Source of the DNA: Rhodospirillales bacterium
Lineage (GTDB): Bacteria > Pseudomonadota > Alphaproteobacteria > Rhodospirillales > Defluviicoccaceae
Direction of reading: 5' to 3'
Assembly: GCA_007694935.1 (NCBI GenBank)
Contig: REES01000036.1
Coordinates: forward strand, 20,770 to 84,769
Length of the DNA: 64,000 bases
Shown here: piece after piece, positions 1 to 9,900 of the stretch
How the letters are laid out: each line of letters starts with the position of its first letter
Position numbering within the stretch: the stretch's first letter is position 1
Notes under the pieces: generated by a model
The model's database searches: none
What the model saw: the letters and a program-made list of their open reading frames with translations, nothing else
Told to the model about the DNA's origin: nothing
Translations under genes and position numbers: made by a program

Positions 1-2
1 CC

Positions 3-398
3 GCACTGAAACAGTCCACCGAGCCGATCAAGCACCGCGAAGGGGGCGACCCTTCGACCCAGCGGATCATGCCCGGCGTCCGCTCGTTCGAGCCGATCAC
101 CCTGGAGCGGGGCGTGACTCATGACACCGAGTTCGAGGACTGGTCACGGCTGGTCTACTCCACCGAAGGGGACGCCTCGATCTCGCTCAAGAATTTCCGA
201 CGGGACATCATCATCGAGCTGCTGAACGAGGCCGGGCAGATCGCCAAGGTCTACAACGTGTTTCAGTGCTGGGTATCGGAGTACACCGCGCTCCCGGAAC
301 TCGATGCCAACGGAACCAGCGTGGCGATCGAGAGCATGGTGCTTCAGAACACCGGCTGGGTCCGCGATCCGGACTTCGCGGAGCCCACCGAGACCTGA
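3..398 (+). CDS. eCIS/phage tail tube protein (gp19-like), 5' truncated by window edge
   Basis: The reading frame is open from base 3 with no start codon before the usual family motif, so the gene begins outside the window. The 131 visible residues contain the pattern typical of short phage tail-tube proteins (gp19/TIGR02241-like): a REGGDP element, then ITLERGVT and an FEDW element. The family forms the inner tube of contractile tails and eCIS particles, through which cargo is delivered. An ATG at 69 falls inside the conserved region and would remove REGGDP, so it is unlikely to be the true start. The next genes are baseplate and assembly genes, which fits a role as a structural tube subunit. 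Assignment to the tube family is firm; which of several tube paralogues this is cannot be told. Confidence 0.85.
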   Translation, partial: ALKQSTEPIKHREGGDPSTQRIMPGVRSFEPITLERGVTHDTEFEDWSRLVYSTEGDASISLKNFRRDIIIELLNEAGQIAKVYNVFQCWVSEYTALPELDANGTSVAIESMVLQNTGWVRDPDFAEPTET

Positions 399-461
399 TC
401 GCGCCCAGGGGGCGGCACGGCCTGAGCCGCTTCCCGGCGAAAAGACAGGCGACACGCAGGG

Positions 462-1259
462 ATGGCGGGGAAGCAGCCCATGTCCGGATATCCGACCGGC
501 AGCCGGTCGAGACGTTGGCGGCTGGACATCAATGATCTGCAGGGTTCGGCCGAATGGCAGATCGTCGGCCGGCAGGGGGATGGAGCCCGCCTTGCGGGCT
601 TCCTCATTGGTGAGGACGAGGTCGAACGGATGCCGGTGGGCGAGCGGGACCGGCTTCTCGCACAGGTCTACGAGGAGCTGTTCGGCCGCCGGATTCTCGC
701 CAGCCGGCGCTGCGGCCACTGCGACGAACCCTATGACCTCGACTTCGTGCTGGCGGACGTGGTTGCCGCCGTGGCTGCGACCCCGCAGCCTCCGGAGGTC
801 CACCGCGTCCGCGACGACGGCCGCGCCGAGTTGGCTTCCGGCCATGTCCTGTCCGCCCCGACCCATGCGGACGAGAACGCGGTCGCGGACCTCACCTTGG
901 AAGATGCCGAAGCGGAACTGCTGGAGCGGTGTATCGACCGATCGTCGGCGCACGGCCCGCTCGATCCGGAGACCGCCGCGGCGGTGCTGGAATGGCTGAG
1001 CCCGGTGGTGGACCTCGATCTACTCGGAACCTGCCCGGAATGCGGCGTGGCGGAGACCACCCGGTTTTCCCTCGAGCACTATCTGGTGCGCGCGCTGGCC
1101 CAGGAGCGGACGCAACTGCTGCGCGAGGTACACCTCCTGGCCGCGACCTACGGCTGGAGCCGTGGCGCCGTTCTCGAACTCGCCCGCCGCGATCGCCGGC
1201 ATCTTGCCGCGCTGGTGGAGGCCGAGCGGAACGCCTGGCGCTTGGGGAGCCGGACATGA
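462..1259 (+). CDS. T4-type baseplate assembly protein with zinc-ribbon-like CxxC pairs
   Basis: This 265-aa protein carries two CxxC pairs (CGHC at about 84-87 and CPEC at about 191-194), separated by an acidic low-conservation linker. It ends in the segment LLREVHLLAATYGWS followed by a basic, Arg-rich helix. That ending is characteristic of the T4 gp26/gp51-like 'T4_baseplate' proteins found beside tube genes in eCIS loci, which are thought to help build the baseplate hub. The four cysteines could bind one zinc ion; this is inference. An in-frame ATG at 480 is preceded by GGGAAG at good spacing and is an equally possible start. The stop overlaps the next start (ATGA), implying translational coupling. 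Confidence 0.7.
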   Translation: MAGKQPMSGYPTGSRSRRWRLDINDLQGSAEWQIVGRQGDGARLAGFLIGEDEVERMPVGERDRLLAQVYEELFGRRILASRRCGHCDEPYDLDFVLADVVAAVAATPQPPEVHRVRDDGRAELASGHVLSAPTHADENAVADLTLEDAEAELLERCIDRSSAHGPLDPETAAAVLEWLSPVVDLDLLGTCPECGVAETTRFSLEHYLVRALAQERTQLLREVHLLAATYGWSRGAVLELARRDRRHLAALVEAERNAWRLGSRT

Positions 1260-2104
1260 CAGACTACCTGCGGCGACTGGCCGAACGGGCGACGGGCGCA
1301 TTCGATCGTCCGGCGCTGCGGCCGATTCTGCGGGCGCGGGACGACATGCCCGACTTCGCTGCGGACGCCGCACCACCACCACCCGTCCCGGCGCCGCCGG
1401 CAACACCTGCACCGGCAGGGCCCCCGCCGCCCCGCCGCGATGCGGTTGCCGAACCGGCTTCGCCGGCGCCTTCCCCGCCACCGGGCACCACCGGGCCGGC
1501 TGCGCCGCCGGAAAGACAGACCAGTCTGCCCACACCGCCCCGCCAGCCGGCCGCGCCGGTCGACGCCGGCTCCAAAGCTCGGGAACGCCATGGTCCGCCG
1601 GCGGACCCGCAACCACCTTCGGTCCATCCGGGCCGGGTCGGACTGACGCCCCAACCGTCGGCTTCGCCATCATCCCGGCCGCCGGCACCGGCCGCGCAAA
1701 GGGCCCTTCCGACACCCACGCCGGGTGACCACGGGAACCCCCTGTCGCCATCCGCGACGCCGGTGGAGCCCGGTCGGGTCGAAATCACCCCCGCTCCCGC
1801 CCCGCCGTCGCCACCCCGGTCCGCGCCGCCGCCGGCCGTCCGGGTTGAGACGGTCGAACGCCTGGTTGCGCAGGCGGTCATCCGGGAGAGAGCGAAGCCG
1901 GGCCCTCCGATCGACCCCGTCCGCCGCATTGATCCGCCGCCGGCCCTGCCGGCCCCGGAACTTCACATCGGTCGGGTGGAGATCGAGGTGGTGGAGGAGA
2001 CCACGGGACGCCGACACAAGTCGCGCGGCCTCCGGCGTCCCGGATCGCGTGGCCTTGCCTCGGCGAGACCGCGCGCTTCGGGAACCGGGTTCGGACCGGC
2101 GTAG
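1256..2104 (+). CDS. Proline/alanine-rich eCIS protein with repeated GRVEI motif
   Basis: I do not recognise a family for this 282-aa protein. It starts at an ATGA overlap with the upstream gene. Residues 1-35 form a charged, probably helical head. Residues 36-195 are extremely rich in Pro and Ala and probably disordered. Residues 196-245 look ordered again, and the tail is basic. A short motif recurs three times: GRVGL at about 126, GRVEI at about 173 and GRVEI at about 239, the first two followed by TP. The position between a baseplate-assembly gene and the DUF4255 gene suggests a flexible structural linker or assembly factor. That role is inferred from context only; the coding frame itself is supported by the overlaps on both sides. 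Confidence 0.6.
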   Translation: MTDYLRRLAERATGAFDRPALRPILRARDDMPDFAADAAPPPPVPAPPATPAPAGPPPPRRDAVAEPASPAPSPPPGTTGPAAPPERQTSLPTPPRQPAAPVDAGSKARERHGPPADPQPPSVHPGRVGLTPQPSASPSSRPPAPAAQRALPTPTPGDHGNPLSPSATPVEPGRVEITPAPAPPSPPRSAPPPAVRVETVERLVAQAVIRERAKPGPPIDPVRRIDPPPALPAPELHIGRVEIEVVEETTGRRHKSRGLRRPGSRGLASARPRASGTGFGPA

Positions 2105-2108
2105 AGCC

Positions 2109-3359
2109 ATGAGCCTGCTGAATCTTTCCCTGGTGACCCGCGCCTTTTCGGAGCTGATCGCCCGGCGGGTCGAACTGTCGCCGGCGTGGCAACCGCGTCC
2201 GCGCCCGACCGTCTCGCCGCTTCCCCTCGACCAGCTCAGCGGTGCCGGGCTGTCATTCTACCTCTACCACGTCAACGAAACGCCCCAGTCCCGGAACCCC
2301 CCGCCGCCTGACACCGCATCCGATGCGACGCGGTATCAGCCCATGGGGCTTGAGCTCAACTTCCAGATGAGCCCGGCGCCGGCGGGCCCGTCCGCCAGCG
2401 AGTTGCACGAAGCCCAGCTCCTGTTCGGTTGCGCCCTTAAGGTTCTCCACGACGATCCCGAGATCAACGACGAGACCGAGGTGGCCGGCGCGCGAATCTT
2501 CGAACCGCTCGGACTACTCGGCGCTCGCAACCGGTTCAGGGCCCAGTTGATCCCGGTCTCCCCGTCAGACGCCGTGAACTACTGGACGGCGGGATCCACG
2601 GCCATGAGGCTGGCCGCGTATTACGCGGTCTCTGTCGTCCACCTCGATCCTGAGCCGGTGACCGCCCGCGCGGGCCGTGTCTTCACGTATTCGATATCCG
2701 CCTTCCCATCCGACCAGCCGTTCGTAACCGCTTCGGATTCGCGGGTGGACTTCACCCTCCCCGATGGCACGCCCCAGACCATCAGCGTCAGTCCCGCCGC
2801 GGTGGCCTATGGCGGGGTCTTGACCCTCACCGGTTCCGGGTTCGTTGGCCAACGCATCGACCTGCTGATCCGCGGCGGTGGCGATGCCGCCCCCCGGGTG
2901 GCCGATCAGGACTGGGCGGTTGTCGCACAGCCGACCCGTCTCACCGCCACCGTCCGCCGGACGATCGACGGCAGGGTGGTGTTGCCCGGCCCGTATCTCG
3001 CCATGGTACGCACCACCCGCATTCGCAACGATCGCCCGATCACCGCCGTCTCCAACGCGGTGGCGATCCAGATCGTGCCGGCGGTGGATGCGCTCACACC
3101 GCTCGGCGGCGGCCTGTTCCGAATCGACGGCGGCCCGTTCGCCGATCCCGCCCTGCTGCCGGAGCAGGTCGAGCTTCGCCTTGGCGCGGAGCGGTTGTCC
3201 CGCAGCGTTGGCGTGCCGGCAGCCGGCCAGTTCCAGATCATCGATTCGGACCGGATCGAGTTCCGCATTCCCGCCGGGTTGGTGCCGGGCCAGGACCTGC
3301 CGCTCCGCATTCATGTCAACGGCGCCGAGTCGCCGCCCCGATTCCTGAGGGTGCCATGA
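2109..3359 (+). CDS. DUF4255 family tail terminator/cap protein with C-terminal IPT/TIG-like domain
   Basis: This 416-aa protein begins with SLLNLSLVTRAFSELI and continues with PPLSFYLYHV-like and LGLELNFQ-like stretches (here GLSFYLYHVNE and MGLELNFQM), the pattern of DUF4255 proteins (Afp16/Pvc16). In characterised particles these cap the distal end of the sheath and tube and set tail length. The N-terminal domain covers roughly residues 1-190. Residues from about 218 (SVSPAAVAYGGVLTLTGSGF) onward look like an IPT/TIG immunoglobulin-like domain, followed by another beta-rich segment. This makes the protein longer than the ~200-300 aa usual for minimal DUF4255 proteins. The stop overlaps the ATPase start. 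The family call is strong; the function of the C-terminal Ig-like part is unknown. Confidence 0.8.
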   Translation: MSLLNLSLVTRAFSELIARRVELSPAWQPRPRPTVSPLPLDQLSGAGLSFYLYHVNETPQSRNPPPPDTASDATRYQPMGLELNFQMSPAPAGPSASELHEAQLLFGCALKVLHDDPEINDETEVAGARIFEPLGLLGARNRFRAQLIPVSPSDAVNYWTAGSTAMRLAAYYAVSVVHLDPEPVTARAGRVFTYSISAFPSDQPFVTASDSRVDFTLPDGTPQTISVSPAAVAYGGVLTLTGSGFVGQRIDLLIRGGGDAAPRVADQDWAVVAQPTRLTATVRRTIDGRVVLPGPYLAMVRTTRIRNDRPITAVSNAVAIQIVPAVDALTPLGGGLFRIDGGPFADPALLPEQVELRLGAERLSRSVGVPAAGQFQIIDSDRIEFRIPAGLVPGQDLPLRIHVNGAESPPRFLRVP

Positions 3360-5461
3360 GTATGCGCCGGGACATGGCCGGCCTGGCAGCCAGCTTTGCG
3401 CCACCGGAGCCCGATCCGGCGCTGCCCCTGGAGGACATGGTGGTCTCCCGCGTCCGGTTGGCAGCGGCGCTTCGGGCCATCTTTCTGCATCACCTGTGGC
3501 GCATCGAAGAGAGCTCAGACCGGTCGCGCCCGGCCGATACGCTGGCCGAACAGCGCGACCATCCGCGGGCGGAGGCCGAATATCTGGCCAGCGCACCGGA
3601 GGCAGCGGAGTTGCGCGGGCGCCTCGCCGTGATCGAGGCGCGCATTGAGGGAGCGGTGCATCCCGGCTACCGCAGGCTGTGCGATGTCTTCCGGCTGGAT
3701 GCAGGCGCGCTCGCCCTGCTGCACCTGGCCTGGGCGTACGAACTGGATCCATCCCTCGGCCCGCTGCTTCGCCACGTCTCGCCGTGGGAACGGGTCGACT
3801 ATCCGTGCGACCCGATCGCCAGCCGTCTGTTCGGCGAAAGCTCCCTTGTCCTCTGGCGCGACACCATGCCGGCCGCCCGCTGGAGCCTGATCCGACGCCA
3901 GCCGATGCCGGGAGCCCTGCCCGACCGGATGGTTCTGGACCCGGCCATCCGCGCATACCTGGCGGGCGATCCGCCGCTGAGTGAGGAACTGATCGGCTTA
4001 GTGCAGCAGGTGGAGCCGCGGGAGCCGCTGGCAGGCTGGCCGGTCACGGCAACGGCCTCGGACGTCGCGCGGGTGCTCGACGATGGCAGCGCCGGCCCGG
4101 TGGTTCTCGCCGTGGCCGGACCGCCCGGTGCTGGCAAGCGCAGTTTCGCCGCCGCGGTGGCGGCCCAGCTGGGCCTCGGCCTGGTGGCGATGGATCTTGA
4201 CCTGGTCGCGCCGGAAGCCGGCGTGCCGGCGCTGATTGCCGCCCATCGCCTGGCCTATCTGACCAGCTCGGCACTGGCCTTGGGCGGACGGCGGGCCGGG
4301 ACGGCGCGGCTGCCGCTGGACCTTGCCCCGTTCCCCCTCACGTTCGTGCTGCGGGCCCCTGCCGAAACCCGGGCACCCGATGACGGCCGCGCGATCTGGA
4401 CCCCGACCCTGCCGACCATCGTGCTGCCCACCCCGAGCGAAGCGGAGCGGGGGATGCTGTGGCGCCGGCTCTGTCCCTCCGCCGCCGCATGGCCGGAGGG
4501 GAGCGTCGCCCTGGTGGCGGCCCGGCACCGGTCCCTGCCCGGCGCCATCGCCGCCGTCGCGGCTTCCCTGCCGGCCGGGCCGGAAGCGGCCGCGGCGGCA
4601 TTGCGGGCCCTCGATCACGACCGCTTCGGCCCCCTGGCGATGCGGCTGGACTGCCCGTTCACCTTCGAGGATCTGGCACTTCCGCCGCGGCTGGAGACGC
4701 AGCTCCGGGCGCTGGTCCATGAGGCCCGGGTGCGCGGGCGCTTCTGGGAGCGCCCGGCGACGCAGAGGCTGTTCCCCCAGGGCCGCGGCCTTGTCGCGTT
4801 GTTCACCGGGGCGCCAGGTACCGGCAAGACCATGGCCGCGCAAGTCGTGGCCGCAGCACTCGGGCTTGATCTCTATCGGGTCGAGGTCTCGGCGCTGGTC
4901 AGCAAGTACATCGGCGAGACAATGGAGAACCTTCAGCGCATCCTGGACGTCGCCCGCCAGGTGGATGCGGTTCTACTGTTCGACGAGGCCGACGGCTTCT
5001 TCGCCCGCCGCACCGAGCTCAACACCTCCAACGACCGGCATGCCAACCAGGATACCGGGTATCTCCTGCAGGCCATCGAGAGTTTCCCCGGTACCGCGCT
5101 GCTGGCCTCCAACCGCAAGCGCAACATTGACGAGGCGTTCGCCCGCCGGCTGCGGCACGTGATCGACTTTCCTGCCCCCGATGAAACGGCGCGGGCGCGG
5201 ATATGGCGCGCCCTGGTGGGCGAGTTGTTTGGCGCCGAGGCCCTGGCCACCCTGGCGCCGGCGCTGGAGTGCATGGCCCTCCGGGTGGATATCACCGGCG
5301 CTCAGATCAAGCAGGCGGCTCTGACCGCCGCCTTCGCGGCGGATGCCGACGGCAAGGCCGCGGGACTGGAGCACCTGCTCCAGGGCATCGAGGCCGAGCT
5401 GATGAAGGAAGGCCGCGCCCTGACCGCGCGCGACCGCGCCGACGTGGAGGCGCTGCAATGA
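3356..5461 (+). CDS. eCIS AAA+ ATPase (Afp15/Pvc15-like), two ATPase modules
   Basis: This 701-aa protein has an N-terminal ~230-residue helical region, then two P-loop modules. The first has GPPGAGKRS near residues 255-263 and lacks an obvious Walker B acidic pair. The second is canonical: Walker A GAPGTGKT at about 485-492, Walker B VLLFDEAD at about 539-546, and a sensor/arginine-finger region with ASNRKRN. Such ATPases are a hallmark of eCIS operons; in Afp and PVC they are needed for particle assembly or cargo loading. The first module is therefore probably structural and the second catalytic. Both the start and the stop overlap neighbouring genes by ATGA, so expression is probably coupled to the cap gene and the DUF4157 gene. 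Confidence 0.88.
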   Translation: MSMRRDMAGLAASFAPPEPDPALPLEDMVVSRVRLAAALRAIFLHHLWRIEESSDRSRPADTLAEQRDHPRAEAEYLASAPEAAELRGRLAVIEARIEGAVHPGYRRLCDVFRLDAGALALLHLAWAYELDPSLGPLLRHVSPWERVDYPCDPIASRLFGESSLVLWRDTMPAARWSLIRRQPMPGALPDRMVLDPAIRAYLAGDPPLSEELIGLVQQVEPREPLAGWPVTATASDVARVLDDGSAGPVVLAVAGPPGAGKRSFAAAVAAQLGLGLVAMDLDLVAPEAGVPALIAAHRLAYLTSSALALGGRRAGTARLPLDLAPFPLTFVLRAPAETRAPDDGRAIWTPTLPTIVLPTPSEAERGMLWRRLCPSAAAWPEGSVALVAARHRSLPGAIAAVAASLPAGPEAAAAALRALDHDRFGPLAMRLDCPFTFEDLALPPRLETQLRALVHEARVRGRFWERPATQRLFPQGRGLVALFTGAPGTGKTMAAQVVAAALGLDLYRVEVSALVSKYIGETMENLQRILDVARQVDAVLLFDEADGFFARRTELNTSNDRHANQDTGYLLQAIESFPGTALLASNRKRNIDEAFARRLRHVIDFPAPDETARARIWRALVGELFGAEALATLAPALECMALRVDITGAQIKQAALTAAFAADADGKAAGLEHLLQGIEAELMKEGRALTARDRADVEALQ

Positions 5462-6723
5462 CCCCACGGCCGGCCCAGCGCAAGCCGCGCGCCGCCGAGG
5501 AGGCTGAGGCGGCGCTGCGCCGCAAGGCGCGCGAGCAGGCGCACACACCCAGAACCGTACCGGATCCGGAAGGCCCGCGCGGCGACGAAGCGCTGGAGCG
5601 GGATGCACGGACCTATGCCGAGCGGTTCACGCGGGACCTGCCGCGCGCCGGCCGGGCACTCTCGGCGGCCGGCGACCCCCTGTCGGAACCGTTGCGCCGC
5701 GAGCACGAGGCGCGCCTCGGGGTTGATCTCGGCCGCCTGCGGCTGTCGGACGATGCTGCGGCGAGGCAGGATGCGGGCCGGCTCGGCGCCCATGCCGTGC
5801 AGGACGGCAACGAAATCCGGCTCGGGCCACGGGCCCCCAGGGACGAGCCCGGCCGCATCCGGCTGGTCGCCCACGAGGTTGCGCATTTCGCCCAGACCCA
5901 AAGCGGCCGGGCCACGCCGGTACCGCAGCTGGACCGCGACCTGACCCTGACCCCGGAAGTCCCCGCCCCGGAAATCACCAGGACCCCCCTTGGCGTGTCG
6001 GTCACCGTGTACTTTTCCCAGGGCAGCTTTCTGCTCGGTGCGAGCGGCTACCAGGCCATCGAGCGCTTGCGCACCGAGCTCGCGCTGATGCCGGATGCGG
6101 TGGTGCGCATCGACGGGTTCGCTTCGGCCGAAGGGGCCGAAGACTTCAACATGCGGCTGTCCGAACACCGGCGCCTGCTCATTCACCGGCTGCTGCTGTC
6201 GGGCCTGACCTTCCGGCCGGACGTCACGGGTCAGGCCTTCGGCGAGACCCTGGCCGACGAGAGTGGCGTGAGCGGCCCCGAGCGGGAGACGTTCCGGTCG
6301 CGGCAGCGGCGGGTGGACATCAGCATCGTCAGCCCGGCCATGGTCCGCGCCGCCGCCACCGAGCCTTCGACACCGGCGGTGACGCCTGATCTGCGCCTGC
6401 GCCTGGAGTTCCGTCCGGAGACGCCGGAGGAACGGCTCAATCGCATGCTGTCGACCCGGATCACCCCGCGACCGCCCGCGACATTTTCGGTCTGCGGCCG
6501 CTGGCGGGAAGAGACCCGGACCTGGTTCGACCGGCGGCTGCGTGACATCGGTGTCGGCGGCCCCGCGCGCGGCATCTTGACCGACCTGGGGGTGGGCGCC
6601 GTCGAAAGACTTCCCTTCATGCTGATCGAAGAAGGGCTGAGCGCCGGCGGCGTGACGGGAACCGAACAGCGGGCGATCATGACGACGATCCGGGCGGCCT
6701 GCCAGCAGGAGTGGCAGCCATGA
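5458..6723 (+). CDS. DUF4157 (eCIS core) domain fused to OmpA-like peptidoglycan-binding domain
   Basis: This is a 421-aa protein. After a charged N-terminal segment, residues ~72-150 form a DUF4157 domain with the metallopeptidase-like motif HEVAH at 139-143. Residues ~178-292 match an OmpA C-terminal-like domain: VTVYFSQGS, then IDGFASAEGAEDFN and LSEHRR. The last ~125 residues are unassigned. DUF4157 is the signature domain of proteins associated with eCIS and often marks cargo. OmpA-like domains bind peptidoglycan, so this protein might tether the particle or a cargo to the cell wall; that is inference. It has no signal peptide. The start overlaps the ATPase stop and the stop overlaps the next small gene. 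Confidence 0.82.
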   Translation: MTPRPAQRKPRAAEEAEAALRRKAREQAHTPRTVPDPEGPRGDEALERDARTYAERFTRDLPRAGRALSAAGDPLSEPLRREHEARLGVDLGRLRLSDDAAARQDAGRLGAHAVQDGNEIRLGPRAPRDEPGRIRLVAHEVAHFAQTQSGRATPVPQLDRDLTLTPEVPAPEITRTPLGVSVTVYFSQGSFLLGASGYQAIERLRTELALMPDAVVRIDGFASAEGAEDFNMRLSEHRRLLIHRLLLSGLTFRPDVTGQAFGETLADESGVSGPERETFRSRQRRVDISIVSPAMVRAAATEPSTPAVTPDLRLRLEFRPETPEERLNRMLSTRITPRPPATFSVCGRWREETRTWFDRRLRDIGVGGPARGILTDLGVGAVERLPFMLIEEGLSAGGVTGTEQRAIMTTIRAACQQEWQP

Positions 6724-6953
6724 CGCGGCCCCGGGTGGTCATCGACGGCATTCGCCTGCGCCATGCCGGCGGCAGCGCCACGGATGCGGCGCGGCTGGTC
6801 CAGGTGCTGCGAAGGGAAATCGCCCGCATCACCCCAGCCGACCTGCACCGCCTTCAGGGTTGCCGGACGATCCGGGTCGTCGCCGGCCCGGGCGAGGAGG
6901 CGCGCGACTGGGTGGCGCGAGCGCTCCGGCGGGGCGGGGGGTCGCGGTCATGA
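6720..6953 (+). CDS. Small 77-aa eCIS-associated protein between the two DUF4157 genes
   Basis: No family is recognised. The 77-aa protein begins at an ATG overlapping the upstream stop and ends overlapping the start of the giant DUF4157 gene, which strongly supports translation. It has a short beta-like start (RVVIDGIRLRHAG) and a helical centre with many Arg residues, then RTIRVVAGPGEEARDWVARALR. The size and place suggest an adaptor, chaperone or small structural subunit for one of its DUF4157 neighbours. This is context only. A GTG at 6711 is a possible but less likely start. Confidence 0.6.
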   Translation: MTRPRVVIDGIRLRHAGGSATDAARLVQVLRREIARITPADLHRLQGCRTIRVVAGPGEEARDWVARALRRGGGSRS

Positions 6954-9900
6954 AGCCCGGTCTCCACGCTCCACACACTGCCCGGCCGCGGTTTCGTCCC
7001 GGCCCCAGTCGACACGAAGCGCAGGCGGTGGCCGCCGCCCACGCCACGGGGCCGCTCACCGCGCCGCCCCATCTCGATGCCGCCCCGGCGGCGGCGCGCG
7101 CCCAAGGGCTCGGTCCGGGCCGTCCGCTGGAGGCCGCCCTGCGCCGCGAGGCCGAAACCGCCTTCGCAGCCGACCTGTCCGCCGTTCGCGTGCATACCGG
7201 GACGGCAGGGCAGGCCGCCCGGGCGGCCGGGGTTGCCGCCTTCGCCGCCGGGCCGGACATCGTCGTCGCCTCGGATGGCGTGCTGGCCGGTGCATCGGGC
7301 CGGCAGCTCCTGTTCCATGAGATCGCCCATGTGCTGCAGCAGACCGCCGAGCGCGGGCCGGATGGGCGCATGCGCGCGACCCGCCGATACGGCACCGGTC
7401 CGCGCCTCGCCGACGGTGGCCCGCTCGAGGGGGTGAACGCGCCGGAGCGGTCCAACCTCGTGGCCAAGCTGATCGAGGTTCATCGCAGCGGCGATGGCGG
7501 GACGACCGATGCCGACCTCGAGGCGGTGATCACCCGGGTCTCCGGCGACTTTGACCCCGAGGGGGCGGGCGGGCTCGCGCTCAGCCGGGAGGTGGTCGCC
7601 GGGGAGGTGGCCGGGACCGGCAAGCGCACCCACCAGTTGTCGCGCCGTGCCCGGGGGCTCCTGTTCGACGTCCTGAAGTTCGGCGGCCGCAATCTCGGCG
7701 CCGCTACGCTGCTGTCCGGCGACATCGACCTGCCGACCGCGGCACTGCACAATCCGTTCGTGAGATTTCTGGCGACCCGCCGGGACATCGTCGCGGCGAT
7801 CTATCCCCGAATCTTCGGTGAAGGCCGCCGCCTTCGCCAGTTCGTGACCAGGGCCTATCCAGACGCAGTCTGGAACTACCTGATGGACCTGCCGCGAACG
7901 GTTCAGCCCATCTACGGCTTCCGCGACTATTATGATGGCCTGTATGCCGAGATCACCGACTGGAACGTGCTCGGGCGCAACGAGACGTCATGGATCGGCG
8001 CCAATGAGATCTACCAGTTCAGCGAGGCATACGACGCGACGATCCAGCGTGGCGTCCGTGAGGGCGCTCACCTTCGCTCCGACCCGATGCGCTTCAAGAT
8101 GTTCATGGCATCGGGCATCGAGAGCTGGGCCGTGGACCAAGCCGATCAGCTCGACGCCGTCCCAGGGCTCGCCTTCCTTGCCGAGGGGCACCGGACCGTT
8201 GCCGCCATCGCCCACCGGGCGCAGACGTTCTGGCAGGCCGCGTTCCTGCGCCGGGAGGAGGTTTCACGGCTGGCGACATCCGCCCGCGGGGAGGCGGGGA
8301 GCGTTCTGCCGGAGTCCCCCCTGGTCGCCATGGTACGGCGTGAGCTGGAGCGATCGGCATTGCTGCTGCTGGCCACGACGGGGACGGAACTGCCGCCCCT
8401 CGCCGTAGCGCGCGCCAACCGCCGGACCTTCCGCCAGACGGTGGAACAGCTCATCGCCACCTTGGACACGCAGATCCGCACCCTGGTGCCGCGTACCGGC
8501 GAACTGGAGGAAGACACCCACGTCGTCGCGGGCGCGTTACGTCTCATGCTGCCCAGCCTGCTGGTCGCGCTCGACCGGCACAATGAGTTCACGGCCGGCG
8601 CCAGCCCGGAGATGCTGTCGGATATCCGGTTGGCCAACCGGATCGTCATGGCCCGGGCGCTCGGCGTGTTCGCCCACATGCTGCGGGCGACACGGCTCTC
8701 GGCGCGAGTTGCCGATGTCTTGGCGGGCCGCGATCTGCGCCGATCCACCCTCGCACTACTCGGCGACTGGGAAGAGGACAGGTCGACGCCGGTCACCGCC
8801 ATGCGCGATGAGGTCGGCCGAGGAGGGGCGCATCGGCCGCTCAGCTTCACCGTCCGCGAAGGCGATAACGTCGCTGAATTCCACCTGCCGCTGACCGTTG
8901 ATGACCTGATCAATATCTACCGGCTGTTCTATACGCGGCGCTTGGCGGATGCCATCCAGTCGATGCTCCAGCTTCCGCCGCCAGCCGGCGATCCCGGCCA
9001 GCAGAGCATTCTGGGACGCGCCTACGCGGCGGCCCGGGGCGTCGACCGCCCGATGCGCTGGCGGATTCCCTCCGGCCGGTTCGAGTACGTCGCCTATGCG
9101 GACGATCGCCGAAGCTTCCGGCAAATCGTTTCGGAGCATCCGACAACCCGGGCGCAAATGGCCGCAAGAGCAGGGCCCCTCGGCTCGGTGCTGTATCCCG
9201 ATGACTACACCGGGCAGGTTTTCGCCTGGGTCGTTCCGTCGCTCGATCCCCTGATCGACATCCTTAAACGGGTCGATGTTCTCAACGACCTGATCCGCGA
9301 AGCCGGTTACGAACCCGTTGGAATGACAAACGCCCAGTGGATCGAGGCGCTGACCTACGCCACCGACGATCCGGAGGCGCTTGCGATCATCCTCGGCACC
9401 ATCCCCTCCACCCTCGCCGGGTTGCAGGAAGCGGAGAACACCCGGCTGGCAACCCTGCTGCCGCTGGCCGTCTCGTACGAGCGGCGCATCCTGATGGATG
9501 GCATCCGCCGGCGGCTCGGCGACTATATGCGCGACCACCTGATGAACTACGGCGCACCCAACGAGGTGGAAGCGGGGCTGCGGAGCTTCCGCAGGTTCGT
9601 GACGCCGGAGTTGCTCACCGATCCGCAGGGCCGCGAGTTCCGCCACGACGACGCGCAGCTCGCGGCGCTGATGCTGCTGCTCTCGGCGGAGATCGAGGCG
9701 GCGTTCAATCCACAGCGCATCAGCGGCATCGATGCGTTGGGGCGGCGCTCGGAAACCCGCTTCGACATCATCACCGGCTTCACACCGCTGCTGCGCCTGG
9801 CACTCAGGGCCTCGGTGCCGAGTCGGATCCATCAGGTGCATCAGATCATGAACGGGGCGGAAATCTCCGCCCTCGACCTGATGGCGGCGCGCACCCGGCT

